64,000 nucleotides of DNA from Methanosarcina sp. UBA289 (GTDB lineage Archaea > Halobacteriota > Methanosarcinia > Methanosarcinales > Methanosarcinaceae). Shown one piece after another: positions 35,371 to 43,071 of the stretch. Where the stretch lies: assembly GCA_002496565.1 (NCBI GenBank), contig DAKJ01000024.1:74881-138880 (forward strand). Reading direction: 5' to 3'. A model generated the notes under the pieces. That model searched no databases. It saw nothing but the letters and a program-made list of their open reading frames with translations, and had not been told where the DNA came from. Made by a program: the position numbers and the translations under genes. Within the stretch, counting starts at the first letter, position 1. Each line of letters starts with the position of its first letter.

Positions 35371-35483
35371 TTTAAGTAATCCTGCTTTCAGAAACTATTA
35401 ATAAAATATCTGGTTATTTCTCTGGGAACTACGTCTAAAAATCATCTCTCATTTGAAAGAGTATGCTCCTTTTTGTATAGATG

Positions 35484-35635
35484 CATTTATATAATTTGAC
35501 CATGTAATGTAGTTACTGAAAATAAAGAGACGTATAATCTGTTATTAAAAACCAATTTTTGTTTTTTAATGTAAGGGTCTATACAATCTTGTTTTTAAAC
35601 TAACGATTATCCGCTAAAGCGGAGGTGAAACGAAA
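35484..35635 (+). promoter_or_regulatory. TATA box and conserved structured leader, zinc-protein gene 2
   Basis: TATA-like ATTTATATAATTTG lies at 35485-35498. ATTAAAAAC (35544-35552) pairs with GTTTTTTAAT (35561-35570), a G-C to A-T change relative to leader 1 that keeps pairing. The outer stem is GTATA (35532-35536) with TATAC (35580-35584). An extra hairpin CCGCT-AA-AGCGG sits against the GGAGGTGA ribosome-binding site. Confidence 0.65.
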
Positions 35636-35818
35636 ATGGCTTTTAATAACAGAAATTTCAGGGGAAATTCCGGAGGTTTCCGCGGTAACAGTGGACCAAG
35701 GGAAATGACAAAAGTGACCTGTTCTGACTGCGGTGTTGAAACCGAAGTACCATTCAAACCTACTGAAGGCAGGCCAGTATACTGCAGGGAATGTCTTCCA
35801 AATCACAGGAAGTTCTAA
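35636..35818 (+). CDS. CxxC-x17-CxxC zinc-finger protein, paralog 2
   Basis: The 60-residue paralog has the N-terminal segment NNRNFRGNSGGFRGNSG, an Arg/Gly/Asn repeat-like stretch, followed by the finger CSDC-17-CREC and the tail PNHRKF. The central GVETEVPFKP is identical to paralog 1. The RG-rich N-terminus is typical of RNA-binding proteins. Leader and promoter are shared with the other two copies. It lies between the Fic gene and aIF1A. Confidence 0.88.
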   Translation: MAFNNRNFRGNSGGFRGNSGPREMTKVTCSDCGVETEVPFKPTEGRPVYCRECLPNHRKF

Positions 35819-36064
35819 AGATAATCTACATCAGATGTTAATTTTGCAATTAAGCTTCATTAACGTCTGATTCATCTTTTCTTTTTGTTTATTTTGGTTT
35901 ATTCTCTTTGTTTTCTTTACCTATTTCCACTAGTGAAGCAAGAAAAAGAAGGAACAAAACAGCATCGAGAATAATAATTGGTGCTAATTATTTAATTTTC
36001 AACTTATCAGTTTTTAACTCAACTTATATAGAAATCAATCAAAGATTATCGAGGAGGAATTAAC

Positions 36065-36418
36065 CTGGCTAATTACAGAAGCACTATTAGAAAAAAGAGA
36101 TTTGGATCCGCAAAATCAGTAAACTCAGGAGATACACCTGAAGTATCCAGGGTACGAACCCCTCGCAAGGACAGAAACGAAGTCCTGGCAAAGGTTGCGA
36201 GTTTACTTGGTTCGAAAAGAGTAACACTTCAGTGTATGGACGGAGTTGTACGAATGGGTAGGATCCCGGGTTCTAAACATAAAAAAATGTGGATTCGTGA
36301 AGGCGATATTGTTATCGCTAACCCATGGGAAATTCAGGATTCCAAAGCCGATATTGCCTGGAAATATACAAGGCCACAGGTCGAATGGCTTGAACGGAAA
36401 GGCTACATTAAGTACTGA
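36065..36418 (+). CDS. eif1A: Archaeal translation initiation factor aIF1A, apparent CTG start
   Basis: The 117-residue product is the archaeal homologue of eIF1A/IF1, an OB-fold protein that binds the ribosomal A site and helps select the start codon. Its basic N-terminal tail is followed by the OB fold with GVVRMGRIPGSKHKKMWIREGDIV. The best start is a CTG at 36065: GGAGGA lies 6 bases before it and the reading (start-ANYRSTIRKKRFG) matches the family N-terminus. The first ATG in frame, at 36236, would remove half the protein. A TATA-like ACTTATATAG lies near 36022-36031. A weak start on a start-selection factor suggests autoregulation, as known for bacterial infC; this is inference. Confidence 0.88.
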   Translation: MANYRSTIRKKRFGSAKSVNSGDTPEVSRVRTPRKDRNEVLAKVASLLGSKRVTLQCMDGVVRMGRIPGSKHKKMWIREGDIVIANPWEIQDSKADIAWKYTRPQVEWLERKGYIKY

Positions 36419-36579
36419 TTTGAATTATCGAATAAAGATGCCTAGTATAGATAGGTAACTGAAATAAAGGTGTCTGCAAAAGACGCCTTAAATCCATATC
36501 TTGGTCACTTTTATCTGTCTCATAAGCCCTGGACATAAGGTATTTTCTCATTTGAGGAAGCGTGACCTCATTTTTATAG

Positions 36580-36736
36580 ATACATTTATATGTTATAATC
36601 CTCTTGTACATACGTTGATAAATAAAGATCCGTATAATCATCTGTTGTTAAAAACCAATTTTTGATTTTAAACAAAGAGTTCTATACAATCTTATTTTAA
36701 ACAATTAACAAAAACTAAAACAAAGGTGAAACAAAA
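36580..36736 (+). promoter_or_regulatory. TATA box and conserved structured leader, zinc-protein gene 3
   Basis: TATA-like CATTTATATG (36583-36592). The leader keeps GTTAAAAAC (36647-36655) opposite a weaker GATTTTAAAC (36664-36673), and the outer GTATA (36632-36636) with TATAC (36683-36687), followed by the same ACAATCTTATTTT. The ribosome-binding site is AGGTGA. Confidence 0.6.
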
Positions 36737-36928
36737 ATGGCTTTTAACGACAGAAATATGTTCAGAGGAAATTCTAATTTCGGCGCTCCCAGAGAAATGC
36801 ACAAGACAACCTGTTCTGATTGCGGTGCTGAAACCGAAGTGCCTTTCAAACCTGATCCAGAAAGACCAGTTTACTGTAGAGAATGTCTTCCTAACCACAG
36901 GACGCCAAGGGAAAACCGTAGATACTAA
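36737..36928 (+). CDS. CxxC-x17-CxxC zinc-finger protein, paralog 3
   Basis: This 63-residue paralog has DRNMFRGNSNFGAPREMHK at the N-terminus, the finger CSDC-17-CREC and a basic tail PNHRTPRENRRY. It combines features of the other two copies (the RGNS of copy 2, the FGAPREM of copy 1), consistent with local duplication and gene conversion. Leader and promoter are of the shared type. A palindromic-rich stretch follows (CGAATTTCGCTTCGGGAACA and similar, about 36933-37010), then the B half of the dispersed repeat. Confidence 0.88.
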   Translation: MAFNDRNMFRGNSNFGAPREMHKTTCSDCGAETEVPFKPDPERPVYCRECLPNHRTPRENRRY

Positions 36929-37075
36929 GCCCGAATTTCGCTTCGGGAACACGATATTCGTTTCGGTCGAGTTGCGGCTCGACGATACGTGGTCCGTTTC
37001 GCTTCTCTCAAGCGGACTTACGTTTTTGCTTTTTTTGAATATTTTATTATTAAAAACTAGTTTTTTTATCCCCAT

Positions 37076-37160
37076 AGATATTACAGATTTATAAGGAGCC
37101 CTCCGCAGGGCCTTATGATAAAAGTGATCTTTCCCTTTTGGGGACTGTTTTTCTGATTGA
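37076..37160 (+). repeat. Dispersed array repeat, copy 6 (B half)
   Basis: TTATAAGGAGCCCTCCGCAG, GGCCTTATGATAAAAGTGAT and CTTTCCCTTTTGGGGAC, then TTTTTCTGATTG. The GCCCT/AGGGC stem is intact but the T-run is broken by a deletion. Confidence 0.88.
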
Positions 37161-37341
37161 AAGTGACTAATTTCAAGTCAATTATGGATCATGTAACGAT
37201 GTAGTAGTAAAACTGGTTTTGGATAACTCAATTAGAAAACAAGGCATTTATATATCAGCTTCAATAAATAATGCTATATAAATTGTCAATTTACATCTGG
37301 AAAGAAATGGACAATTATATATGGAAATTGGGGGTACATAA

Positions 37342-37671
37342 ATGATAGAAATTACAAACAGAGCTGCTGCAGAGCTTAAATCATTATTCGAGAAAGAAGG
37401 GATCGAGCAACCAGCGATACGGATCTATATAACTGAGTCAAGTGCAGATGTTCACTATGGATTAGCACTTGCTGATGATATAAATGAATTTGATGTAATC
37501 ACGGAGAATAATGGTATCAAGATTGTCATGGCACCGAAAGTGGCGGTTGGTTTTCCTGACGGTAGCATTGATTTCAAAGCTGACAGTGCAGGTAAAACTT
37601 TCATAATACAAAACACATTCACTGGCAACTGTGACAACTGCGAAGAATGTTACATATGCGATGCAGAGTAA
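37342..37671 (+). CDS. IscA/HesB-like iron-sulfur protein with unusual Cys tail
   Basis: The 109-residue protein has the HesB/IscA fold pattern: ITNRAAAELKSLFEKEG at the N-terminus, IRIYI, then VAVGFPDGSIDFKADSAGKTFIIQN. In classical IscA the metal is held by one central Cys and a C-terminal CGC. Here the central Cys is missing, and the C-terminus instead has TGNCDNCEECYIC, four Cys. This divergent form is common in methanogens. It may still bind iron or an Fe-S cluster, or act in trace-metal homeostasis. GGGGG lies before the ATG. It stands alone between repeat copies 6 and 7. Confidence 0.83.
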   Translation: MIEITNRAAAELKSLFEKEGIEQPAIRIYITESSADVHYGLALADDINEFDVITENNGIKIVMAPKVAVGFPDGSIDFKADSAGKTFIIQNTFTGNCDNCEECYICDAE

Positions 37672-37699
37672 AATTTTGAACAAACTCAATAATTGATTT

Positions 37700-37892
37700 T
37701 AGGATCAGTTCTAAATATATTTTTCCTGCTGGCGGTTTACTTAAACCTTCCCCGAACACGTTTGTCACTAAAAGAGAAATCAAAAATTTGTAAATTTCCA
37801 AAATTTAAAAGAGTTTATAAGGAACCCTTCGAAGGGCCTTTTTGATAAAAGTGATCTTTTCCTTTGGAGGGCTTTGTCTGATTGCCGTGAAA
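37700..37892 (+). repeat. Dispersed array repeat, copy 7 (A and B halves)
   Basis: The A half has TCTAAATATATTTTTCCTGC, TGGCGGTTTACTTAAACCTT and CCCCGAACACGTTTGT. The B half has AAGGAACCCTTCGAAGGGCC with a T-run, AAAGTGATCTTTTCCTTTGG and GTCTGATT. It is a nearly complete unit of about 190 bases. Confidence 0.9.
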
Positions 37893-37982
37893 AACTGTTA
37901 ACCTATTATGTACTCTAAATAAATCAGAAAGCAAACCCTTTTACCCATAGTAATTTAAGCAAAAAGCCTATAACTGATATTT

Positions 37983-38201
37983 ATGCGGTTCAAAATTATC
38001 CTTGAGGAAGATGAAGAAGTGGGAGGCTTTATTGCCAGTTGTCCGGCCTTAACAGGTTGTTTTTCGCAGGGAGATACGGTAGAAGAAGCTATTGAAAATA
38101 TTAAAGAAGCAATCCAGGCTTGTTTGGAATCCCTGGCAGAAGACGAACTGCAGGAATGTATTGGGAAATCTTCCTGCAGAGTCGTTGATGTGGTTGCTTA
38201 A
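37983..38201 (+). CDS. hicB: HicB-like antitoxin
   Basis: The 72-residue protein is a short HicB partial RNase H-fold: IILEEDEEVGGFIASCPALTGCFSQGDTVEEAIENIKEAIQACLE matches the core. There is no added DNA-binding domain, though the tail CRVVDVVA is present. It neutralises HicA, encoded next. The stop overlaps the hicA start as TAATG, so translation is coupled. No clear ribosome-binding site precedes the ATG. A partial copy of this gene lies at 43740-43922. Confidence 0.92.
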   Translation: MRFKIILEEDEEVGGFIASCPALTGCFSQGDTVEEAIENIKEAIQACLESLAEDELQECIGKSSCRVVDVVA

Positions 38202-38425
38202 TGTCTGGACTTCCTGTAATTTCCGGAATGCAGGCGATTAAGGCCTTTTCTAAAGCTGGCTGGCTCCCTCATCGGCAGGTAGGAAGTCATGTTGTCCTGA
38301 GAAAAGAAGGCTCAAAAGTTACGCTGACTGTTCCGAAGCACAAAGAACTGAAACCAGGCCTCTTAAGAAATTTGATAAAAGCTTCAGGACTGACAGTGGA
38401 AGAATTTGAAGCTCTTTTGAAATAA
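38201..38425 (+). CDS. hicA: HicA-like mRNA interferase toxin
   Basis: The 74-residue toxin has the dsRBD-like HicA fold: SGMQAIKAFSKAGWLPHRQVGSHVVLRKEG holds the catalytic His in GSH, followed by TLTVPKHKELKPGLLRNLIKASGLTVEEF. It cleaves mRNA when free of HicB. Here the antitoxin gene comes first, the reverse of the usual order but common in archaea. It overlaps hicB by one base. The module sits between two copies of the dispersed repeat. Confidence 0.93.
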   Translation: MSGLPVISGMQAIKAFSKAGWLPHRQVGSHVVLRKEGSKVTLTVPKHKELKPGLLRNLIKASGLTVEEFEALLK

Positions 38426-38514
38426 AATCTTTGTGGGTTCAGCCATTTTTTCGTGTGTATCCTGAAGTCAGGAGATATATCCGAAAACGGACTCTTAAAT
38501 ACAAAATGGCAATA

Positions 38515-38605
38515 TTTTCCCGCTTTAATTCAGTTTTAATAAATTTTGGGAAGTCTGCTGAAATCTTGCCCGAGTACATCTGTTATGAAAAGATAAAAAC
38601 TTGAG
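38515..38605 (+). repeat. Dispersed array repeat, copy 8 (A half)
   Basis: AATTCAGTTTTAATAAATTT, GGGAAGTCTGCTGAAATCTT, GCCCGAGTACATCTGTTATG: a diverged A half abutting the 3' end of the next minus-strand gene. Confidence 0.75.
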
Positions 38606-38609
38606 TTTA

Positions 38610-38933
38610 TTACTTTGCTTTTCTTGCTAGAAAAGTAGAGCTGTCTCCGCGATGAAATCTAAACTCGCCTTCCAGTATGTCTTTTTCTTTTATCCTGACC
38701 CAGCCACTACCAAAGACATGGTCGCACTCATCATTTCCTTCCCAGGTGAATTCAAACCTTTTGCCACCAGCATAATCAACGATCCTTCCGTCTATATCAC
38801 CAGAAACTAAATCAAATTGAAAATGTCCCATATTGTCTGGCTCTATCACAATATAAGCCTGAACTTCCATATTGAAATAGTCTTCATCCCATAATTCCAT
38901 CTCATAAATGTACCATGGCCCTGTGAAGTCCAT
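38610..38933 (-). CDS. Hypothetical beta-rich protein
   Basis: The 107-residue product, with FTGPWYIYEMELWDEDYFNMEVQ at its start and strand-like segments (GHFQFDLVSGDIDGRIVDYAG, RFEFTWEGNDECDHVFGSGWVRI), looks like a single small beta barrel. The family is common among bacterial hypothetical proteins; I know no function. One gene between repeat copies 8 and 9, with its own upstream TATA-like TATATAATATATG (38970-38982). It could be a passenger of the array. Confidence 0.75.
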   Translation of the reverse strand: MDFTGPWYIYEMELWDEDYFNMEVQAYIVIEPDNMGHFQFDLVSGDIDGRIVDYAGGKRFEFTWEGNDECDHVFGSGWVRIKEKDILEGEFRFHRGDSSTFLARKAK

Positions 38934-39014
38934 ACTCTTGATTCTCTTTTCTTGAATAAAAACACCGCTATATAATATATGAATTTGAAACCCTAGGAGA
39001 CTATTAATTCAGTA

Positions 39015-39095
39015 AAATTGCATATTTATAAGGAGCCCTCCACATGGCCTTTTTAATAAAATGATCTTTTCCTTTGGAAAGGCTATTTTATCACA
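39015..39095 (+). repeat. Dispersed array repeat, copy 9 (B half)
   Basis: TTTATAAGGAGCCCTCCACA, TGGCCTTTTTAATAAAATGA and TCTTTTCCTTTGGAAAGG. It overlaps the 3' end of the HEPN gene by a few bases. Confidence 0.83.
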
Positions 39096-39459
39096 TTTCA
39101 TTCAGTATTCGTTTGATATCCGGTTTTGCTTCGGGAATACCTTCTTTAACAGATAGCCAGACTACTTTAAGGTTCACTCCGAAGTAAGCATGAATCAATT
39201 TGTCCCGTATCCCTGCCAGATCTTTCCACGGAACGGAAGGGTATTTTTCACGTATTTCAAATGGGACATTCTTTGTTGCTTCGCCAATGATCTCCAGAGC
39301 CCTAACGACTGCAAACTGGGTTTTACGATCTTCGGTAAACTCTTCAAATGTCCAGCCGTTGATAAATTCTTCTGCTGCTTCCATTGCGTCATAGATATCC
39401 TGGATACAGTCTTTTACTTCACGAATTTTTAATCCCTCTTCAGACAGCCTCAACTTCAC
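39091..39459 (-). CDS. hepT: HEPN (HepT-like) toxin ribonuclease
   Basis: The 122-residue protein is of the DUF86/HepT HEPN group. The catalytic Rx4H motif is in GIRDKLIHAYF, preceded by helical segments (VVRALEIIGEATKNVP). Free HepT cleaves RNA; its nucleotidyltransferase partner AMPylates it near the active site to block it. It starts with GTG and overlaps the upstream MNT gene by 20 bases. A second, broken copy lies at 42718-43071. The dispersed repeat follows directly. Confidence 0.92.
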   Translation of the reverse strand: MKLRLSEEGLKIREVKDCIQDIYDAMEAAEEFINGWTFEEFTEDRKTQFAVVRALEIIGEATKNVPFEIREKYPSVPWKDLAGIRDKLIHAYFGVNLKVVWLSVKEGIPEAKPDIKRILNEM

Positions 39460-39769
39460 TCAGGATGTGTTTGCCTATGTTCGGCTTCAAGGCATCTTTC
39501 ATAACAAGGTCTACCTTAACGCCCAAAACATCCGAAAGGTAATTTTCAAGGTTGACAAATTTAAAAATAGTAGGGGTCTTGCTGAACTCGACGAGTATGT
39601 CAAGATCGCTTCCGGATCTCTGCTCTCCCCTTATGTAAGACCCAAAAATCCCCAGGTAGCTGACATGGTACTTTTCTTTAAGCTCAGGGAGCATTTCATG
39701 GAGTTTTCGAATATAAGTGTCAGCTTCTTTTCGGTTTTCCGACATTATTTCAGGCTCTATTTGGTTCAT
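39440..39769 (-). CDS. mntA: MNT-type nucleotidyltransferase antitoxin
   Basis: The 109-residue minimal nucleotidyltransferase has the defining GSx10DxD motif in GSYIRGEQRSGSDLDIL, with flanking YHVSYLGIFGS and LVEFSKTPTIFKFVNLENYL. It would AMPylate the HEPN toxin encoded next and so act as antitoxin. It is first in the two-gene operon. A close paralog with an intact frame lies at 43052-43357. The repeat copy 10 upstream supplies a TATTTATAATTACTAAAGAAGG promoter-like block. Confidence 0.92.
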   Translation of the reverse strand: MNQIEPEIMSENRKEADTYIRKLHEMLPELKEKYHVSYLGIFGSYIRGEQRSGSDLDILVEFSKTPTIFKFVNLENYLSDVLGVKVDLVMKDALKPNIGKHILSEVEAV

Positions 39770-39794
39770 TTTTGAGATAACATAGTATTTTGCA

Positions 39795-39990
39795 GTTGTA
39801 GTATTTATAATTACTAAAGAAGGAGAGTAAAATCTTCTTCACGCTTAATTCAGTTTTAATATTTCTCCAGCGGGCTACTAAAATCTTCTCCTAAAATTGT
39901 TGTAAAATTGAAACGAAGTTGAAAAAACGTTTTTTATGTTTAAAGAGATCAGAGTTAGAAGGAACCCTTTAAAAGCTTAAAAAGTTATAT
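39795..39990 (+). repeat. Dispersed array repeat, copy 10 (A half, degraded B)
   Basis: GTAGTATTTATAATTACTAA (39799-39818), then AATTCAGTTTTAATATTTCT, CCAGCGGGCTACTAAAATCT and a B half reduced to GAAGGAACCCTTTAAAAGC. Confidence 0.78.
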
Positions 39991-40011
39991 TTTAGCTCTT
40001 AGAGAAGTAAT

Positions 40012-40332
40012 TCAGGGATTTTCATCTAATTTTGCTTCTTTTACAAAATCCTTTACTATAGTTTCTCCTCCATCAAAGCTCATATTCTGGATTTCACAAT
40101 AGAGACAAGCAGAGGCACAGGAATCGTCATTAATCCTTTTTAGTATGTAAGGTTTATATGAGTCAAGTTTACTGGGTCTTGTTAGACGTTTGTAAGATTC
40201 GGGTTGCGTCTTCAGATTTAGATCTTTCCTCACAGTTTTCCTATCGTGATCTATTTGTCTGGCGATTTCACTGATACAGAAGCCTTTTGAATGCAACACT
40301 TGTATCAATAACCATTCTTCCTTTTTCAGCAT
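40012..40332 (-). pseudogene. istA: Truncated IS21-type transposase (IstA) N-terminal fragment
   Basis: The 106-residue frame has the IstA N-terminal helix-turn-helix (LHSKGFCISEIARQIDHDRKTVRKDL) and the following LDSYKPYILKRIND...MSFDGGETIVKDFVK. A full IstA has about 400-500 residues with a DDE domain; all of that and the IstB partner are missing. This is a relic of an IS21-family insertion, and the only mobile-element protein in the repeat-punctuated region. Confidence 0.85.
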
Positions 40333-40401
40333 TATTTATGATCCTCAATCTTTTCTCGAGGATTAGAAATTGGGAAATTTAAATCCGGCTAAAATGAGGA
40401 A

Positions 40402-40737
40402 TTATTTACTGGCATTGACATCTTTTTCTAATCCTGTATTTTTACTTATGTTCTCTAACTCTTTATACAAAAGAATACCCAGCGTATCTTCGGGACTGAG
40501 GTTTAATTCTTCAGATATTTTGGTAAGTATTTGAGCGTTTTTTTTCGATAAAAAAACAGGTTCTACCTCTGTTTTACCCCAGTGTAAAAGTACAACTTTC
40601 TCGATATTCATTTTTTTTATTTGTTTAACACAAAATTCAATCCCGTGACTTCGGCTGCTGAATATTTTTTCGTCACATAATTTATCAAGCCATTGTGCAA
40701 GATCATTGTCCATCGAAATAGTAAATCGTTCTTTCAT
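40402..40737 (-). CDS. Ribbon-helix-helix-like small protein
   Basis: The 111-residue protein starts MKERFTISMDNDLAQWLDKLC, the strand-helix beginning of a ribbon-helix-helix DNA-binding fold, followed by FSSRSHGIEFCVKQIKK. The C-terminal half is helical with LNLSPEDTLGILLYKELE. It is probably a DNA-binding regulator. It sits divergently from the histidine kinase that itself has a ribbon-helix-helix domain; the two could share operators in the 330-base region between them. Target unknown. Confidence 0.78.
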   Translation of the reverse strand: MKERFTISMDNDLAQWLDKLCDEKIFSSRSHGIEFCVKQIKKMNIEKVVLLHWGKTEVEPVFLSKKNAQILTKISEELNLSPEDTLGILLYKELENISKNTGLEKDVNASK

Positions 40738-41069
40738 TACTAAATCATACTGTTGCCTCTAATATAAACAATTCTATGATTTTAAGCCCAATACAAAACT
40801 ATTTAAGTGAATTATTCATCATATAGTATGAATTATTCACCAAATGCGACGAACTAAATTATAATAAATATCAATATGGTTTAGATTTTCCGATCTAAAA
40901 AGAATCATCAATCTAAAAAGAATCATAATAGAAAATTAACCTCAATTGATTTCCAAAATATTTTTTTTCGTTTTATGGAGTAATTGCTATATAGTGTAGT
41001 AAAAACTTCACTACATTATATATACATTTTTAAAGAACTATATATCGAGTTAATAAACGGAGATTATAA
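40738..41069. promoter_or_regulatory. Divergent promoter region with repeated motifs
   Basis: TATA-like stretches occur on both sides. GTGAATTATTCATCATATAG and a second GAATTATTCACCA lie around 40808-40841, a spaced repeat with palindromic core GAATTATTC that could bind one of the two ribbon-helix-helix proteins. TAGTGTAGTAAAAACTTCAC and TACATTATATATACATT precede the kinase start: TAGTGTAGT and ACTTCACTACA form an inverted pair near 40993-41015. Confidence 0.5.
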
Positions 41070-42419
41070 ATGGCCAAAGTCGTAAAGAAAAAAGAACAAA
41101 TTAATGCCACAGTATCTCCGTGGATCAAAAAACAGTGTCTGGAACTAGCTAAAACTCCCGAATTTTCTAGCGTTTCCGATGTAGTATCTCTAGCATTATC
41201 TGAATTTTTTGGAAAATACGAGTATATAAAGACCAAGGAATTAAAGGAACATGAGACTAGAATTCCTGATTTGCTTGAAGTCCTAATGAAAACTAAAGAA
41301 GGTCAAGAATGGCTTAAATCTGTTTATGAGATCGAAACTAAAAAAATCAATTATTCAAGAGAAAAAAATTGTCTTTTAGAACAAAATATTGAAGGTCTTA
41401 TAGGATTCAGAGTAAAAGAAAACTTTATACCAATATTCATAGATGGAGATCTAGAAGGCGTCACAGGTTACAATAAAGAAGATTTTCTTTCAGGTAAAAT
41501 TAAGTGGGTAGAAATAATTACACCTGAAGATCGTTTATTAGCTTGTGAAAATTTAAAAAAAGCTCTGTATACGTCAGATGTCTCTACCGAAATAGAGTAC
41601 AGAATATTAAGAAAGGACGGGGAAACAAGATGGGTTCTGCAAATTCTCCAGAAACTTCCAGCAGGCTCCAGATCACAAGGATGTGTACAAGGTTTAATTC
41701 GCGATATTACAAAAAGAAAAGCTGCAGACTTTACTCTTAAAAAAACGTATGAAGCTCGTATAAAAGAGACCCACCACAGGATAAAAAATAACTTGCAAGT
41801 AATCTCGTCTCTTCTCAGCCTCGAAGCTGACAGATCTACCGATGCAAAAATGCTTGAAGCATTTCGGGAAAGCCAGAATCGGGTTACTTCCATGGCTCTG
41901 ATTCATGAAGAACTCTACAAAGGAGATGAAGTAAATAATCTTGACTTTGCAGATTATCTCCGAAAACTCACGAATAATCTTTTTCATTCATACAGATTAA
42001 GAAATGAGGAAATCAGCCTGAAGCTTGAACTTGAAAAGATATACTTGGACATGAATACCGCAATCCCACTCGGAATTATTGTCAATGAACTGATCTCAAA
42101 TGCTCTGAAGCATGCTTTTCCAGCCCAAAAAGGCGGAAAAATCCATGTAAGCCTTCATAAAACAGAAAAATGCGAAAAAAGATATAAAAGTGTCAGAAAC
42201 TCAGGAACAGAACAAAACTGTATAAATAAAGAAAAATTTCAGTTTATTTTGATAGTATCCGATAATGGTAATGGATTTCCGGAGGAGATCGATCATCAGA
42301 ATACGAATTCTCTCGGTCTCCAGATTGTGAACATTCTTGTTGAACAAATAGAAGGTTATATTGAACTTAAAAGGAATAATGGGACTGAATTCAGCATTTA
42401 CTTTAACAAATTGGTATAG
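41070..42419 (+). CDS. Histidine kinase with N-terminal RHH DNA-binding domain
   Basis: The 449-residue protein combines three modules. Residues 1-45 (QINATVSPWIKKQCLELAK, SSVSDVVSLALSEFF) resemble a ribbon-helix-helix DNA-binding domain. Residues about 110-215 are a PAS domain (GDLEGVTGYNKEDFLSG, ending GLIRDITKRK). Then comes a HisKA_2 dimerisation domain with the phosphorylated His in THHRIKNNLQVISSLL and a HATPase domain with N-box NELISNALKHAF, G1 SDNGNGFPE and G2 SLGLQIVN. There is no membrane segment. A kinase that can itself bind DNA could be a one-protein switch, since no response regulator is nearby. Function is inferred from domains only. Confidence 0.9.
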   Translation: MAKVVKKKEQINATVSPWIKKQCLELAKTPEFSSVSDVVSLALSEFFGKYEYIKTKELKEHETRIPDLLEVLMKTKEGQEWLKSVYEIETKKINYSREKNCLLEQNIEGLIGFRVKENFIPIFIDGDLEGVTGYNKEDFLSGKIKWVEIITPEDRLLACENLKKALYTSDVSTEIEYRILRKDGETRWVLQILQKLPAGSRSQGCVQGLIRDITKRKAADFTLKKTYEARIKETHHRIKNNLQVISSLLSLEADRSTDAKMLEAFRESQNRVTSMALIHEELYKGDEVNNLDFADYLRKLTNNLFHSYRLRNEEISLKLELEKIYLDMNTAIPLGIIVNELISNALKHAFPAQKGGKIHVSLHKTEKCEKRYKSVRNSGTEQNCINKEKFQFILIVSDNGNGFPEEIDHQNTNSLGLQIVNILVEQIEGYIELKRNNGTEFSIYFNKLV

Positions 42420-42559
42420 AGATCTTTTTATTTACTTTAGCTAATTATACCTTAAATAGTTTATATACGGAAGATTTAAGATATTTTATAACTCAAAAAT
42501 AAGTAAGGGAACTTATCTATTCACAATGAATCCATCTTCTGTGGGGGCGCAGAGTATTG

Positions 42560-42715
42560 GATGAAGTTTTCCCCGAATACGGTTATTAAGAAAAGAGAAT
42601 TGAAAAACCGCGATTTTTGCAGATTTAAAGGAGTTTAAAAGGAGCCCTCCGCAGGGCCTTTTTGCTCAAAGTGATCTTTCCCTTTTTGGGACGGTTTTTA
42701 TGATCATTTACATCT
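42560..42715 (+). repeat. Dispersed array repeat, copy 11 (partial A, full B)
   Basis: TTTTCCCCGAATACGGTTAT, then GGAGCCCTCCGCAGGGCC with a T-run and AAAGTGATCTTTCCC. It abuts the broken HEPN copy. Confidence 0.85.
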
Positions 42716-42717
42716 CG

Positions 42718-43071
42718 TCCAGTATTTGTTTGAGATCCGGTTTTGCTTCGGGAATACCTTCTTTAACAGATAGCCATACTACTTTAAGGTTCACTCCGAA
42801 GTAAGCATGAATCAATTTGTCCCGTATCCCTGCCAGATCCTTCCACGGAACGGTATTTTTCACGTATTTTCAAATGGGACATTCTTTGTTGCTTCACCAA
42901 TGATCTCTAGAGCCCTAACTACTGCAAACTGCGTTTTACGATCTTCGGTAAATTCTTCAAATGTCCAGCCGTTGATAATTCTTCTGCGGCTTCCATTGCG
43001 TCATAGATATCCTGGATACAGTCTTTTACTTCACGAATTTTTAATCCCTCTTCAGACAGCCTCAACTTCAC
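42718..43071 (-). pseudogene. Frameshifted second copy of the HEPN toxin
   Basis: This is nearly identical to the toxin gene at 39091-39459 but has lost five bases after CACGGAACGG (near 42851), gained one T in the CGTATTTTCAAATG stretch (near 42865), and lost one A near 42977. These shifts break the frame before the Rx4H active site. The GTG start and the 20-base overlap with the MNT gene remain. The toxin is dead while its antitoxin copy stays intact. Confidence 0.88.

Noticed and set aside
36933..37010. Repeated TTCG-rich palindromic stretch as a separate RNA gene
   Set aside because: It follows zinc-protein gene 3 directly and may be its 3' untranslated region; no promoter of its own is seen.
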